In this document: positions 1 to 6,405 of the stretch, piece after piece
Position numbering within the stretch: the first letter of the stretch is position 1
Layout of the letters: the number at the start of each line of letters is the position of its first letter
Assembly: GCA_937952995.1 (NCBI GenBank)
Contig: CALFYB010000389.1
Location: 1-8,314 of the forward strand
Source of the DNA: an uncultured Caulobacteraceae bacterium
GTDB lineage: Bacteria > Pseudomonadota > Alphaproteobacteria > Caulobacterales > Caulobacteraceae
DNA length: 8,314 nucleotides
Reading direction: 5' to 3'
Translations under genes and position numbers: made by a program
The notes under the pieces: model-generated
The model's input: only the letters and a program-made list of their open reading frames with translations
Told to the model about the DNA's origin: nothing
The model's database searches: none

Positions 1-48
1 GGCTGCTACTGCCGCCCCTGGTGAGCGCCGCGGAAAGGAGAAGGCAGC

Positions 49-123
49 ATGATCAACGAGACGGTGGAAGTGCCGCAGCCCGACGACGGCGGCGACGGGG
101 ACGAGGGCGGCGAGGACGAGTGA
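49..123 (+). CDS. Possible tiny acidic protein, 24 aa
   Basis: The ATG has a strong Shine-Dalgarno match (AAGGAG at 35-40) eight bases upstream, which is the main reason to list it. The predicted peptide starts MINETVEVPQ and ends in an Asp/Glu/Gly-rich tail. Its ATG overlaps by four bases the stop (TGA at 50-52) of another open frame entering from the left edge, whose last residues would be GERRGKEKAA. Its own stop overlaps the GTG start of the next small ORF. This chained arrangement resembles a phage small-gene cassette. I recognise no family. A competing minus-strand ORF covers the same bases, so the strand is uncertain. Confidence 0.3.
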   Translation: MINETVEVPQPDDGGDGDEGGEDE

Positions 124-301
124 ACCTCGGACAACTCACCGACGCCTGCGTTATCGGCAGCTTCGTCATCCTGATCCTCGCTTTCGATTGGCTGAGGCCG
201 GCGAGTCGAGCGCACTTCGGGCCGTAGTAGTAGGTTGTCCGGCTGGTCGGTAGCGTGACAGCCGCAGTCGTCAGTGGGCGATTGCAGCGGATGCACTTCA
301 T
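53..301 (-). CDS. Possible small zinc-ribbon-like protein of phage type
   Basis: Read from an ATG at 301 the product is about 82 aa. Its first 36 residues carry a CIRC pair (CxxC) near the N-terminus and a second short motif, YGPKCARLAGL, giving a Cys pattern with a Gly-Pro-x-Cys-Ala signature. Small phage proteins that I recall have this layout, and it is unlikely to arise by chance. The ATG overlaps the stop of another minus-strand frame (ATGA, 298-301), again a phage-like junction. Weak points: the last third is arginine-rich, antisense to two plus-strand ORFs and low in complexity, and only three cysteines lie in the motif region. Zinc binding is inferred only. Confidence 0.35.
   Translation of the reverse strand: MKCIRCNRPLTTAAVTLPTSRTTYYYGPKCARLAGLSQSKARIRMTKLPITQASVSCPRFTRPRRPRPRRRRRRAAALPPSR
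120..227 (+). CDS. Possible small single-pass membrane protein, 35 aa
   Basis: It starts at a GTG that overlaps the stop of the preceding acidic ORF (GTGA, 120-123), suggesting translational coupling. The product would contain one hydrophobic segment, roughly residues 11-27 (ACVIGSFVILILAFDWL), followed by a short polar tail. Small membrane proteins of this size are common in phage lysis regions and as toxin-like peptides, but no family is recognised and a function should not be assumed. The second half is antisense to the Cys-containing minus-strand ORF at 53-301, so either may be spurious. Confidence 0.27.
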   Translation: MNLGQLTDACVIGSFVILILAFDWLRPASRAHFGP

Positions 302-2362
302 GTGGATTCGGGCAGCATCGCCAGCCACGTAGCGCCGACCCTGACACCCGTTCGCCCCGGCTTGCGTGCCGTCGCCCGCCTGCCCGCGGCGCGGCCTTGC
401 TGCTGGCGGCGGCGCGGGCGCGCCGCCGCCCGCCGCCTCCCCACCGCCGTCGCCCCCGCCGTTGTGGTCGCGATCTTCTTTGGTCTGCTGGTCAATCAGG
501 GCGTCGATAACTGGTTTAATCTGCGGGTTAAGACCGCTGTGGAGAACGGCGCGGTCTTTGCCAATGCCTATCTGGAAGAGCAGAAGCGCTACATCCAGCG
601 TGAAATGGGCGACCTCGCCACCGACCTCAATCAGGTGCCGAGCAAGCTGACGGAAAGTCCGGTAACCTATTCCAGCTACCTGCGCGACCAAGCGGCCTAT
701 CGGGCCTTTCCGGCGGTCTATGTGATCGATCATGAAGGCCGAATTCTAGCCCGCGCTGAGTCTCCGAGTGCGCCGCCCTATCTGGCCCCGCCACCGAGCA
801 CCCTAGTTGCGGCCGACACGGGCGAGATCGTGATGCGGCCCTTTGCGGCCGAGAACCTGTTTCGCGCCGTCTATCGGCTCAAGGCCTATGATGATGCCTA
901 TCTCTACACCGCCCGCTATGTCGAAAAGGGGCTGATGCAGCGGCTCTTCCAGTCGGAAAAGTCCGTGCTCGACTATCGCGACGCCGAGACCAACCGGGCG
1001 CGCATTCAGACCGTCTTTGCCATGAGCTATGTCGAGACCGTGCTCTTGGTGCTGGTGGGGGCCGTATGGCTGGGTATGGCGGCGGCCTCGGCCATTGCAA
1101 CACCGATTGCCAAACTGGTGCAGGCTGCCGACCGGGTCGCAGGCGGCGATCTGACCGCGCGGGTCGACACTGTGCGCTCGCCTGAGGAGATTGCAGTCCT
1201 ATCAGATGCCTTCAACCGCATGACCAAGGACCTTGGGGACCAGCAACAGGCATTGATAGCTGCGAGCATCGACGCAGAGTCTCGGCGCCAGTTCATCGAG
1301 ACCGTGCTGTCGGGCGTAAGCGCGGGCGTGCTTGGCCTTGATCCGAACGGACGGATTTCTGCGACCAACCATCAGGCTATAGCCCTGCTGGATATGGAGG
1401 ATACGCTACTCTATGGCCTGCCGTTGGCGGAGGTCGCGCCTGAGTTCTTGCCCTTGGTGGCGATGGCCCAGTCGGCACGCGGAGAGGCCGAAGAAGAGGT
1501 CGATATTGTTCGCGGGGCTCAGACTCGCAGGCTGCGCGTGCGGGCCTCAACGACCGCCGAAGCCGAAGTCGTCCTGACCTTCGACGACATTACCCGTCTG
1601 GTCACAGCCCAGCGCAATGCGGCTTGGCGCGATGTCGCTCGCCGTATCGCCCATGAGATCAAGAACCCGCTGACCCCGATCCAGCTGTCCGCAGAGCGTT
1701 TGAGGCGCAAATATCGCGGTGAGATTCAGAGCGACCTAGAGACCTTTGATCGCTGCACCGACACGATCATCCGTCAGGTCGGCGATATTGGCCGAATGGT
1801 CGACGAGTTCTCGTCCTTTGCGCGGATGCCCGCGCCGCAATTTTCGACCTGCGACGCCAATGAGATGCTGCGCCAAGCGGTCTTTGCCCAGCGCGTTGCC
1901 GATCCTGAAACCACCATCCTTTTGGAAGAACCTGATGAGACCGTTGGGTTGACCTGCGACGCACGGATGGTGGGGCAGGGGCTAACCAACCTTCTGAAAA
2001 ATGCCGGTGAAGCGATCTCGGCCCGGCGTCTCAAGGAGCCCGATCTGCAAGGTCGGATCATTGCGCGTCTCGTCCTGACCGATGGCGCACCGGCCTTTGA
2101 GGTCGAGGATAATGGCGTCGGTCTGCCCACACGCGACCGAGACCGCCTAACCGAGCCCTATGTGACGACGCGGGAGAAGGGCACAGGCCTCGGGCTCGCG
2201 ATTGTCAAACGGATCATGGAAGACCATGGCGGTGATCTGACCTTGTCAGACGCTGCTGAAACGCCCGGGGCGCGAACGAGCCTTCGTTTCGCCCGGTCGA
2301 GCCGAGTTCAAATGTCTCTGGCCAGCGTGCCAGCGACGGAGAGAGGAAGTCATGGCGGCTGA
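302..2362 (+). CDS. ntrY: NtrY sensor histidine kinase, N-terminal part missing or replaced
   Basis: NtrY is an inner-membrane histidine kinase that phosphorylates NtrX. Numbering from the ATG at 302: residues from about 51 match the family (APAVVVAIFF, second half of a membrane helix), then a periplasmic sensor region at about 70-240, a membrane helix at about 244-267, HAMP at about 268-316, PAS at about 330-425, and the DHp helix with the phosphoacceptor H451 in IAHEIKNPL. The ATPase domain follows with an N box near 559-572 (NLLKNAGEAI), a G1 box near 600 (VEDNGVGLP) and a G2 box near 628 (GTGLGLAIV). The kinase core looks intact. The family usually has about 90-130 more residues with additional membrane helices before residue 50. 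Here that region is replaced by a low-complexity Arg/Ala/Pro sequence, and the ATG at 302 has no good ribosome site. The start is therefore only where the frame opens; the native portion begins at about 440-452. The end overlaps ntrX by 11 bases. Confidence 0.88.
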   Translation: MDSGSIASHVAPTLTPVRPGLRAVARLPAARPCCWRRRGRAAARRLPTAVAPAVVVAIFFGLLVNQGVDNWFNLRVKTAVENGAVFANAYLEEQKRYIQREMGDLATDLNQVPSKLTESPVTYSSYLRDQAAYRAFPAVYVIDHEGRILARAESPSAPPYLAPPPSTLVAADTGEIVMRPFAAENLFRAVYRLKAYDDAYLYTARYVEKGLMQRLFQSEKSVLDYRDAETNRARIQTVFAMSYVETVLLVLVGAVWLGMAAASAIATPIAKLVQAADRVAGGDLTARVDTVRSPEEIAVLSDAFNRMTKDLGDQQQALIAASIDAESRRQFIETVLSGVSAGVLGLDPNGRISATNHQAIALLDMEDTLLYGLPLAEVAPEFLPLVAMAQSARGEAEEEVDIVRGAQTRRLRVRASTTAEAEVVLTFDDITRLVTAQRNAAWRDVARRIAHEIKNPLTPIQLSAERLRRKYRGEIQSDLETFDRCTDTIIRQVGDIGRMVDEFSSFARMPAPQFSTCDANEMLRQAVFAQRVADPETTILLEEPDETVGLTCDARMVGQGLTNLLKNAGEAISARRLKEPDLQGRIIARLVLTDGAPAFEVEDNGVGLPTRDRDRLTEPYVTTREKGTGLGLAIVKRIMEDHGGDLTLSDAAETPGARTSLRFARSSRVQMSLASVPATERGSHGG
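405..430. repeat. Perfect 12-bp GC-only inverted repeat near the junction
   Basis: Two perfect 12-base arms (405-416 and 419-430) consisting entirely of G and C are separated by two bases. As single-stranded DNA or RNA this would fold into a very stable hairpin. It lies about 10-25 bases left of the point where NtrY homology begins. No T-run follows it, so it is not an ordinary intrinsic terminator. A structure like this can promote rearrangement, polymerase template switching or an assembly break. Confidence 0.6.
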
Positions 2363-3743
2363 TATTCTGGTAGTCGACGATGAGGCTGATATCCGCGAAT
2401 TGGTAGCGGGTATCCTAGCGGATGAGGGCTATGCCGTGCGCACAGCCCCGGATGCGAACGCGGCGCTGGTCGCGATCAATGCGCGAAAGCCCTCTTTGGT
2501 CATCCTAGACATTTGGATGCAGGGCGGCGGCATGGACGGGCTTGAACTGCTCGACATGATCAAGACCTTGGACGTGGATCTGCCGGTCGTGATGATCTCT
2601 GGCCATGGCAATATCGAAACTGCCGTCAGTGCCATTCGGCGCGGGGCTTATGATTTCCTCGAAAAGCCCTTCAAGTCGGACCGCCTGTTGTTGGTCGTTC
2701 AGAGGGCGTTAGAAGCGGCCAATCTGAAGCGTGAAAACCGTCGGCTACGTCAGCAGACCTTGGCACCGGACGGGTTTATCGGCCATTCAGCGCCAGCCCA
2801 ACAGCTACGTCAGTTGATCGGCAAGATCGCTCAAGCCAATAGCCGCATCCTGATTGCGGGCCCTCCGGGGTCTGGCAAGGAGCTGGTCGCGCGCCTGATC
2901 CATGATGCCAGTCCGCGCTCGGGCAATGAGTTCGTGGCCATCGCGGCGGCGGGTATGACGACTGACCGCATCGACCTGGAACTGTTCGGTGAGGAGGGCG
3001 CAGACGGCCATCCCAGCAAGATCGGCGTCTTTGAGCGGGCCCATGGCGGTTCACTCTATCTCGATGAGATCGCAGACATGCCGCGCGAGACCCAGGGCCG
3101 GATCTTGCGCGTGTTGGTCGATCAGCGGTTCCGGCGCGTCGGGGGCACCACCGATGTTCAGGTCGATGTTCGGGTCATGTCCTCGACTGCGCGAGATTTG
3201 CGTGAAGAGATTGCTGAGGGTCGGTTCCGAGAGGACCTGTTCCATCGCCTAAATGTGGTTCCCGTCCGCGTGCCTGGCCTGTCTGAGCGTCGGGACGACA
3301 TCGCTGAACTGGTCGACTATTTCATATCGGCGATCAGCGAGGCCACGGGGCTTCCACGGCGGATCCTTAGCGATGACGCGATTGCTACGCTTCAAGTCCA
3401 CGCCTGGCCGGGGAATGTTCGCCAATTACGCAACAATGTTGAGCGGCTGCTTATCCTTGCCACCGGCGATCCAACCCAGCCGATCACGGCGGAGATGCTC
3501 CCCTCAGAAGTCGCGACGGCCGGAACGGCAGGCTCCATGGGGGCTGAGCGGATCATTGCGTTGCCGCTTCGAGATGCGCGCGAGGTGTTTGAGCGGGAAT
3601 ATCTCAACGCTCAGATCATGCGCTTTGGTGGCAATATTTCACGGACGGCGTCCTTCATCGGCATGGAACGCTCCGCGCTGCACCGCAAATTGAAATCGCT
3701 TGGGGTTGCGCCCCTGCGATCTGGCGAAGACGAGGAAGACTGA
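2352..3743 (+). CDS. ntrX: NtrX response regulator, AAA+ type without the GAFTGA loop
   Basis: This is the cytoplasmic DNA-binding partner of NtrY. Domains in order: receiver at about 4-120 with acidic pair D9/D10, phosphoacceptor D53 (VILDIWM), S83 and K105; AAA+ at about 140-375 with Walker A GPPGSGKE (170-177), Walker B SLYLDE (234-239) and the GRFREDLFHRLN segment (290-301); Fis-type helix-turn-helix at about 427-451 (GNISRTASFIG...). In sigma-54 activators ELFG is followed closely by GAFTGA. Here ELFG (210-213) is followed by a shorter sequence with no such motif before FERAHGG. From family knowledge, NtrX proteins lacking it are not expected to drive sigma-54 open-complex formation and probably act as ordinary activators or repressors. 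The ATG lies inside the end of ntrY with an AGAGGAAG ribosome site, so the two are translationally coupled. Length of 463 aa is normal. Confidence 0.95.
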   Translation: MAADILVVDDEADIRELVAGILADEGYAVRTAPDANAALVAINARKPSLVILDIWMQGGGMDGLELLDMIKTLDVDLPVVMISGHGNIETAVSAIRRGAYDFLEKPFKSDRLLLVVQRALEAANLKRENRRLRQQTLAPDGFIGHSAPAQQLRQLIGKIAQANSRILIAGPPGSGKELVARLIHDASPRSGNEFVAIAAAGMTTDRIDLELFGEEGADGHPSKIGVFERAHGGSLYLDEIADMPRETQGRILRVLVDQRFRRVGGTTDVQVDVRVMSSTARDLREEIAEGRFREDLFHRLNVVPVRVPGLSERRDDIAELVDYFISAISEATGLPRRILSDDAIATLQVHAWPGNVRQLRNNVERLLILATGDPTQPITAEMLPSEVATAGTAGSMGAERIIALPLRDAREVFEREYLNAQIMRFGGNISRTASFIGMERSALHRKLKSLGVAPLRSGEDEED

Positions 3744-4606
3744 TGGGACGGGTTGCCTATGTAAACGGCCGCTATTTGGAACACAGTCAGGCTGTGGTCC
3801 ACGTCGAGGACCGTGGCTTTCAATTTGCTGACGCTGTCTATGAGGTCTGGGCGGTGTTTGACGGCAAGCTGGCCGACTGTGAGGGCCACTTCAACCGGCT
3901 CGACCGTAGCCTTTCAGAACTATCCATCGACCAGCCCATGAGCCGCGCGGCCTTGCGTATGGTCATTGGCGAAACCTTGCGGCGTAATCGGATCAAGGAT
4001 GGCATGGTCTACCTGCAGATCAGTCGCGGCGTTGCTAAGCGTGATCATGCGTTTCCAGACCCCGCGCCGCTGCCCACCGTGGTCTTGACCGCCAAGTCGA
4101 TCAACTATGACGCTCTGAATGCTAAGGCGGCCAAAGGCGTCAGCGTCATCACCCAGCCCGACATTCGCTGGGGTCGCTGTGACATCAAGACTGTCGGATT
4201 GCTGCCTAATGCCATGGCCAAGACCTTGGCGCACGATGCCGGGGCGGAAGAGGCTTGGTTGGTGGACGAGATGGGTCTGGTTACCGAGGGGGCCTCGACC
4301 AATGCCTGGATCGTTGACGCGAGCGGTACCTTGCGCACACGCGATACCCAAGCCAATATTTTGCGCGGCATTACCCGTGCCGCCCTGATCGAGCGACTGA
4401 AAGAGCAGGGCATACCCTTCTGCGAAAAACCCTTCTCCGTCGACGAGGCAAAGGGCGCAAAGGAGGCATTTTTGACGGCGGCGTCAGCTTTTGTGCTTCC
4501 GATCGTGCAGATCGACAACATTACCATTGGTAATGGACGGCCGGGACCTTTGAGCTTGAGCCTAAGGAGCCTATATATGGAGACGGCCAGACGCACAGCG
4601 AGCTGA
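3743..4606 (+). CDS. dat: D-amino-acid aminotransferase, PLP class IV
   Basis: This fold-type IV PLP enzyme transfers amino groups between D-amino acids and 2-oxo acids, for example D-Ala plus 2-oxoglutarate to pyruvate plus D-Glu. Seen: YVNGRY at 6-11, [15 protein letters not shown] at 21-35, the PLP lysine K149 in [13 protein letters not shown]182 in VTEGASTN as the pyridine-nitrogen partner, and the [11 protein letters not shown] segment (95-105). In that segment R100 and H102 match the RxH carboxylate trap that distinguishes D-amino-acid from branched-chain aminotransferases. The length of 287 aa is normal. The ATG shares one base with the ntrX stop (TGATG) behind a GAGGAAG ribosome site, so it is co-translated with ntrX. 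The same gene sits between ntrX and hfq in relatives. A physiological role in D-Glu or D-Ala supply for peptidoglycan is inference; branched-chain specificity is the less likely alternative. Confidence 0.9.
   Translation: MGRVAYVNGRYLEHSQAVVHVEDRGFQFADAVYEVWAVFDGKLADCEGHFNRLDRSLSELSIDQPMSRAALRMVIGETLRRNRIKDGMVYLQISRGVAKRDHAFPDPAPLPTVVLTAKSINYDALNAKAAKGVSVITQPDIRWGRCDIKTVGLLPNAMAKTLAHDAGAEEAWLVDEMGLVTEGASTNAWIVDASGTLRTRDTQANILRGITRAALIERLKEQGIPFCEKPFSVDEAKGAKEAFLTAASAFVLPIVQIDNITIGNGRPGPLSLSLRSLYMETARRTAS
4550..4577 (+). promoter_or_regulatory. Candidate sigma-70 promoter for hfq inside the end of dat
   Basis: TTGAGC (4550-4555) and TATATA (4572-4577) are separated by 16 bases. A second TTGAGC at 4556-4561 is too close to the TATATA to serve. 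Transcription would begin around 4585, about 85 bases before the hfq ATG, creating a leader that contains the hairpin at 4625-4643. It would let hfq-hflX be expressed apart from ntrYX. It is a motif match only, and alphaproteobacterial promoters vary. Confidence 0.3.
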
Positions 4607-4624
4607 CCGGGAAACACTCATGTG

Positions 4625-4643
4625 TGGGGGCATTTTGCCTCCA
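4625..4643 (+). promoter_or_regulatory. Hairpin in the hfq leader, followed by an A-rich stretch
   Basis: TGGGGGC pairs with GCCTCCA across an ATTTT loop: seven base pairs, one of them G-U. Immediately after come the A-rich bases 4644-4656 (ATTAAGAAAAAGA) and a GAGGG ribosome-site candidate at 4655-4659. Hfq of enteric bacteria is known to bind and repress its own mRNA leader, and the Hfq distal face prefers A-rich repeats. A similar autoregulatory leader here is inference. It is not a terminator, since no T-tract follows. Confidence 0.35.
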
Positions 4644-4670
4644 ATTAAGAAAAAGAGGGTCGAAAAGGCC

Positions 4671-4919
4671 ATGTCGAACGATAAAAAGCAAAATCTGCAA
4701 GACACCTTCCTGAACAGCGTCCGCAAGACTCGCACGCCGCTGACCATCTTCTTGGTCAATGGCGTCAAGCTGCAGGGCGTCGTCAGTTGGTTTGATAATT
4801 TCTGCGTGCTGCTGCGCCGTGATGGCCAGTCACAGTTGGTCTACAAGCACGCAATCTCGACGATTATGCCCGCACAGCCGGTTCAGCTGTACGAGCCTGA
4901 GCAAGATTTCGACGATTGA
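4671..4919 (+). CDS. hfq: RNA chaperone Hfq
   Basis: Hfq forms a hexameric ring of Sm-like subunits that pairs small RNAs with mRNAs and affects mRNA stability and translation. The 82-aa product has the N-terminal helix NLQDTFLN (8-15), Sm1 with LVNGVKLQG (28-36) and FDNF (41-44), and Sm2 with YKHAISTI (58-65). Q10, D11, F44, Y58, K59 and H60 correspond to the RNA-binding residues of E. coli Hfq. The tail after about residue 70 is short and acidic, as in many alphaproteobacteria. I chose the ATG at 4671 because [10 protein letters not shown] matches the family start. An in-frame ATG at 4620 would add 17 unconserved residues, although it has a fair GGGA site. Spacing from dat is 64 bases, the only real gap in the operon. 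Confidence 0.97.
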   Translation: MSNDKKQNLQDTFLNSVRKTRTPLTIFLVNGVKLQGVVSWFDNFCVLLRRDGQSQLVYKHAISTIMPAQPVQLYEPEQDFDD

Positions 4920-6253
4920 CCGATAGTTTTGTAGACCGCACGCCAGAGGTCCAGACGGCGCTTGTGGTCCATCCGGTTCGCGCGCAGGGCCGCGGTTCCG
5001 TCAATCGGCTCCGTGACCCGGCCGCGCGTCTGGAAGAGGCCGTTGGCTTGGCCGAGGCGCTGGACGTCGTCATTTGCGGCGCGCAGGTCACGCCGCTTCG
5101 CACCGCCATGCCTGCGACCCTGTTCGGTAAGGGCAAGGTCACCGAGATTGGCGAGCAGGCCCGTGATCTGGGCGCTAATGTGGTCATCATTGATGATGCC
5201 CTCACGCCAGTTCAGCAGCGCAATCTGGAAAAGGCGTGGGAGGTCAAGGTTCTCGACCGCACAGGCCTGATCCTCGAGATTTTCGCCCGCCGTGCCCGCA
5301 CCCGAGAGGGCAAGCTTCAGGTCGAGTTGGCGCGTCTCGACTATGAAAAGTCACGCCTCGTGCGGACCTGGACCCACCTTGAGCGCCAGCGCGGTGGCAT
5401 GGGGGTCATGGGTGGTCCTGGTGAAACCCAGATCGAAACCGACCGGCGCTTGCTGGCTGACAAGATCGGTAAGCTGAAGAAGGAGCTGGACGAGGTGCGG
5501 CGCACCCGCTCCTTGCACCGCGTTGCGCGCCAGAAGACCCCGACACCGACCATCGCGCTCGTCGGCTACACCAATGCCGGCAAATCAACCCTGTTCAACC
5601 GCCTGACCGAGGCCGAGGTCATGGCTGAGGATATGCTGTTCGCGACCCTAGACCCCACCTTGCGGACCGTGCGTCTGCCCGGCGGCAGACCTGCGATCCT
5701 GTCCGACACGGTGGGCTTCATTTCGGATCTGCCGCACGAACTGGTCGAGGCCTTCCGTGCGACGTTGGAAGAAGTCCAAGAGGCGGATGTCATTTTGCAC
5801 GTCCGCGACATCGCCAATCCCGACAGCCGCGCTCAGGCCCATGACGTTGAGTCCGTGCTCGAACAGATCAAGCTTGGCCGTGACAGCGAGCGTGTCCTGA
5901 TCGAGGTTTGGAACAAGGTCGATATGCTCGACGACGAGGGCAGGGGAGAGGTTCTGTCCCGCGCGCTTCGGTCCGACGAGGGTGCCGGGCCGCTGGCGGT
6001 CGCCGTTTCTGCCGTCACCGGTGAGGGCATGGAGCGTCTGCGCCAAATCCTCGCCGATCATGTCGATACCGGCGAAGAGGCGACCATCACCCTGGCCTAT
6101 GCGGACGGACAAGCCATCGCCTGGCTCTATCGGCATGGCCGCGTGCTCAAGCGGGTTGATCAGGACGACGGCTCGGTTGTGCTTCGGGTGCGGCTTGACG
6201 CTCAGGCCATCGGGCGGTTTCAACGCGGCTTTCCAAGCGCTGTGATGGATTAG
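4916..6253 (+). CDS. hflX: Ribosome-associated GTPase HflX
   Basis: HflX is an Obg-Era-related GTPase that binds the 50S subunit and splits stalled ribosomes under stress. Of 445 aa, about 1-155 form the HflX N-terminal domain ([17 protein letters not shown], then GKGKVTEI). A coiled linker with [13 protein letters not shown] (166-178) leads to the G domain: G1 GYTNAGKST (217-225), G3 DTVGF (264-268), G4 NKVD (333-336) and G5-like SAVTG (365-369). The C-terminal domain follows to residue 445. All nucleotide-binding motifs are present. The start is a TTG at 4916 whose last two bases begin the hfq stop (TTGA overlap). No methionine-type start nearby fits better, as the next in-frame GTG at 4964 lies inside the conserved ALVVHPV. 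Translation probably depends on termination-reinitiation after hfq. Lacking a close Shine-Dalgarno, it may be made at lower levels than Hfq. Confidence 0.95.
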   Translation: MTDSFVDRTPEVQTALVVHPVRAQGRGSVNRLRDPAARLEEAVGLAEALDVVICGAQVTPLRTAMPATLFGKGKVTEIGEQARDLGANVVIIDDALTPVQQRNLEKAWEVKVLDRTGLILEIFARRARTREGKLQVELARLDYEKSRLVRTWTHLERQRGGMGVMGGPGETQIETDRRLLADKIGKLKKELDEVRRTRSLHRVARQKTPTPTIALVGYTNAGKSTLFNRLTEAEVMAEDMLFATLDPTLRTVRLPGGRPAILSDTVGFISDLPHELVEAFRATLEEVQEADVILHVRDIANPDSRAQAHDVESVLEQIKLGRDSERVLIEVWNKVDMLDDEGRGEVLSRALRSDEGAGPLAVAVSAVTGEGMERLRQILADHVDTGEEATITLAYADGQAIAWLYRHGRVLKRVDQDDGSVVLRVRLDAQAIGRFQRGFPSAVMD

Positions 6254-6270
6254 GAAACAAGACCCCCTTC

Positions 6271-6354
6271 GGCCCTTCGGGCCACTTCCCCCAGTGGAGG
6301 AAGATCTTGGAGCCTATAATCTTCCCCCTTTGGGGGAAGTACCGGCAAAGCCGG
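6271..6354. repeat. Cluster of short palindromes, REP-like family A
   Basis: Starting 17 bases after the hflX stop are at least four stems: GGCCC/GGGCC (6271-6283), a CTTCC/GGAAG stem (6285-6303), a perfect CTTCCCCC/GGGGGAAG with a TTT loop (6321-6339) and CCGGC/GCCGG with an AAA loop (6342-6354). The second and third stems share the CTTCCCCC core, so they look like two copies of one unit. I recall similar strings dispersed between genes in Caulobacteraceae and related genomes, so this is probably a repetitive extragenic element. It may also stop or stabilise the hflX transcript; no T-run is present. Confidence 0.65.
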
Positions 6355-6405
6355 GGTAGGGAGCACCCCCGCGTGCTTCGGCGGGTTGAGCATCAGGAAA
6401 AGCTG

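Larger units (their letters stand above)
1..440. other. Atypical left-end segment, phage-like or chimeric, not the expected ntrC/ntrY 5' region
   Basis: In related alphaproteobacteria the DNA just left of this point encodes the end of ntrC and the first membrane helices of NtrY, on the plus strand. Neither is seen here in any frame. Instead there are only short ORFs on both strands, several joined by 4-base ATGA/GTGA overlaps, a style typical of phage genomes. About 370-460 is an extremely GC-rich, low-complexity stretch in which all frames stay open, so long ORFs there mean little. The right boundary is approximate: recognisable NtrY sequence starts around 440-452. The segment could be the end of an inserted element, a rearrangement or an assembly chimera; the sequence alone does not separate these. 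Confidence 0.55.

Noticed and set aside
228..301. tRNA or attachment site at the phage-like left end
   Set aside because: I looked for a cloverleaf and for a direct repeat matching sequence on the ntrY side and found neither.
298..440. Minus-strand frame ending in ATWLAMLPEST, possible partial gene upstream of the Cys-motif ORF
   Set aside because: The stop overlaps the next ATG in an ATGA pattern, which is suggestive. The rest is Arg/Ala/Gln low-complexity sequence in a region open in every frame and its beginning would lie beyond the junction, so I did not list it as a gene.
53..733. Long minus-strand open frame of 226 codons
   Set aside because: From 733 down to about 450 it is the antisense shadow of NtrY. 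It stays open because of the GC-rich junction. Only the last part (301-53) has a protein-like motif and is listed separately.
4105..4617. 170-codon minus-strand ORF opposite dat
   Set aside because: It is the antisense of a clearly identified aminotransferase, with no recognisable domain or start signal.
4625..4660. Intrinsic terminator between dat and hfq
   Set aside because: A hairpin exists, but it is followed by an A-rich rather than T-rich stretch on the coding strand, so termination before hfq is not supported.
5648..6223. 191-codon minus-strand ORF opposite hflX
   Set aside because: Typical antisense shadow in GC-rich coding DNA. The plus-strand frame carries all GTPase motifs.
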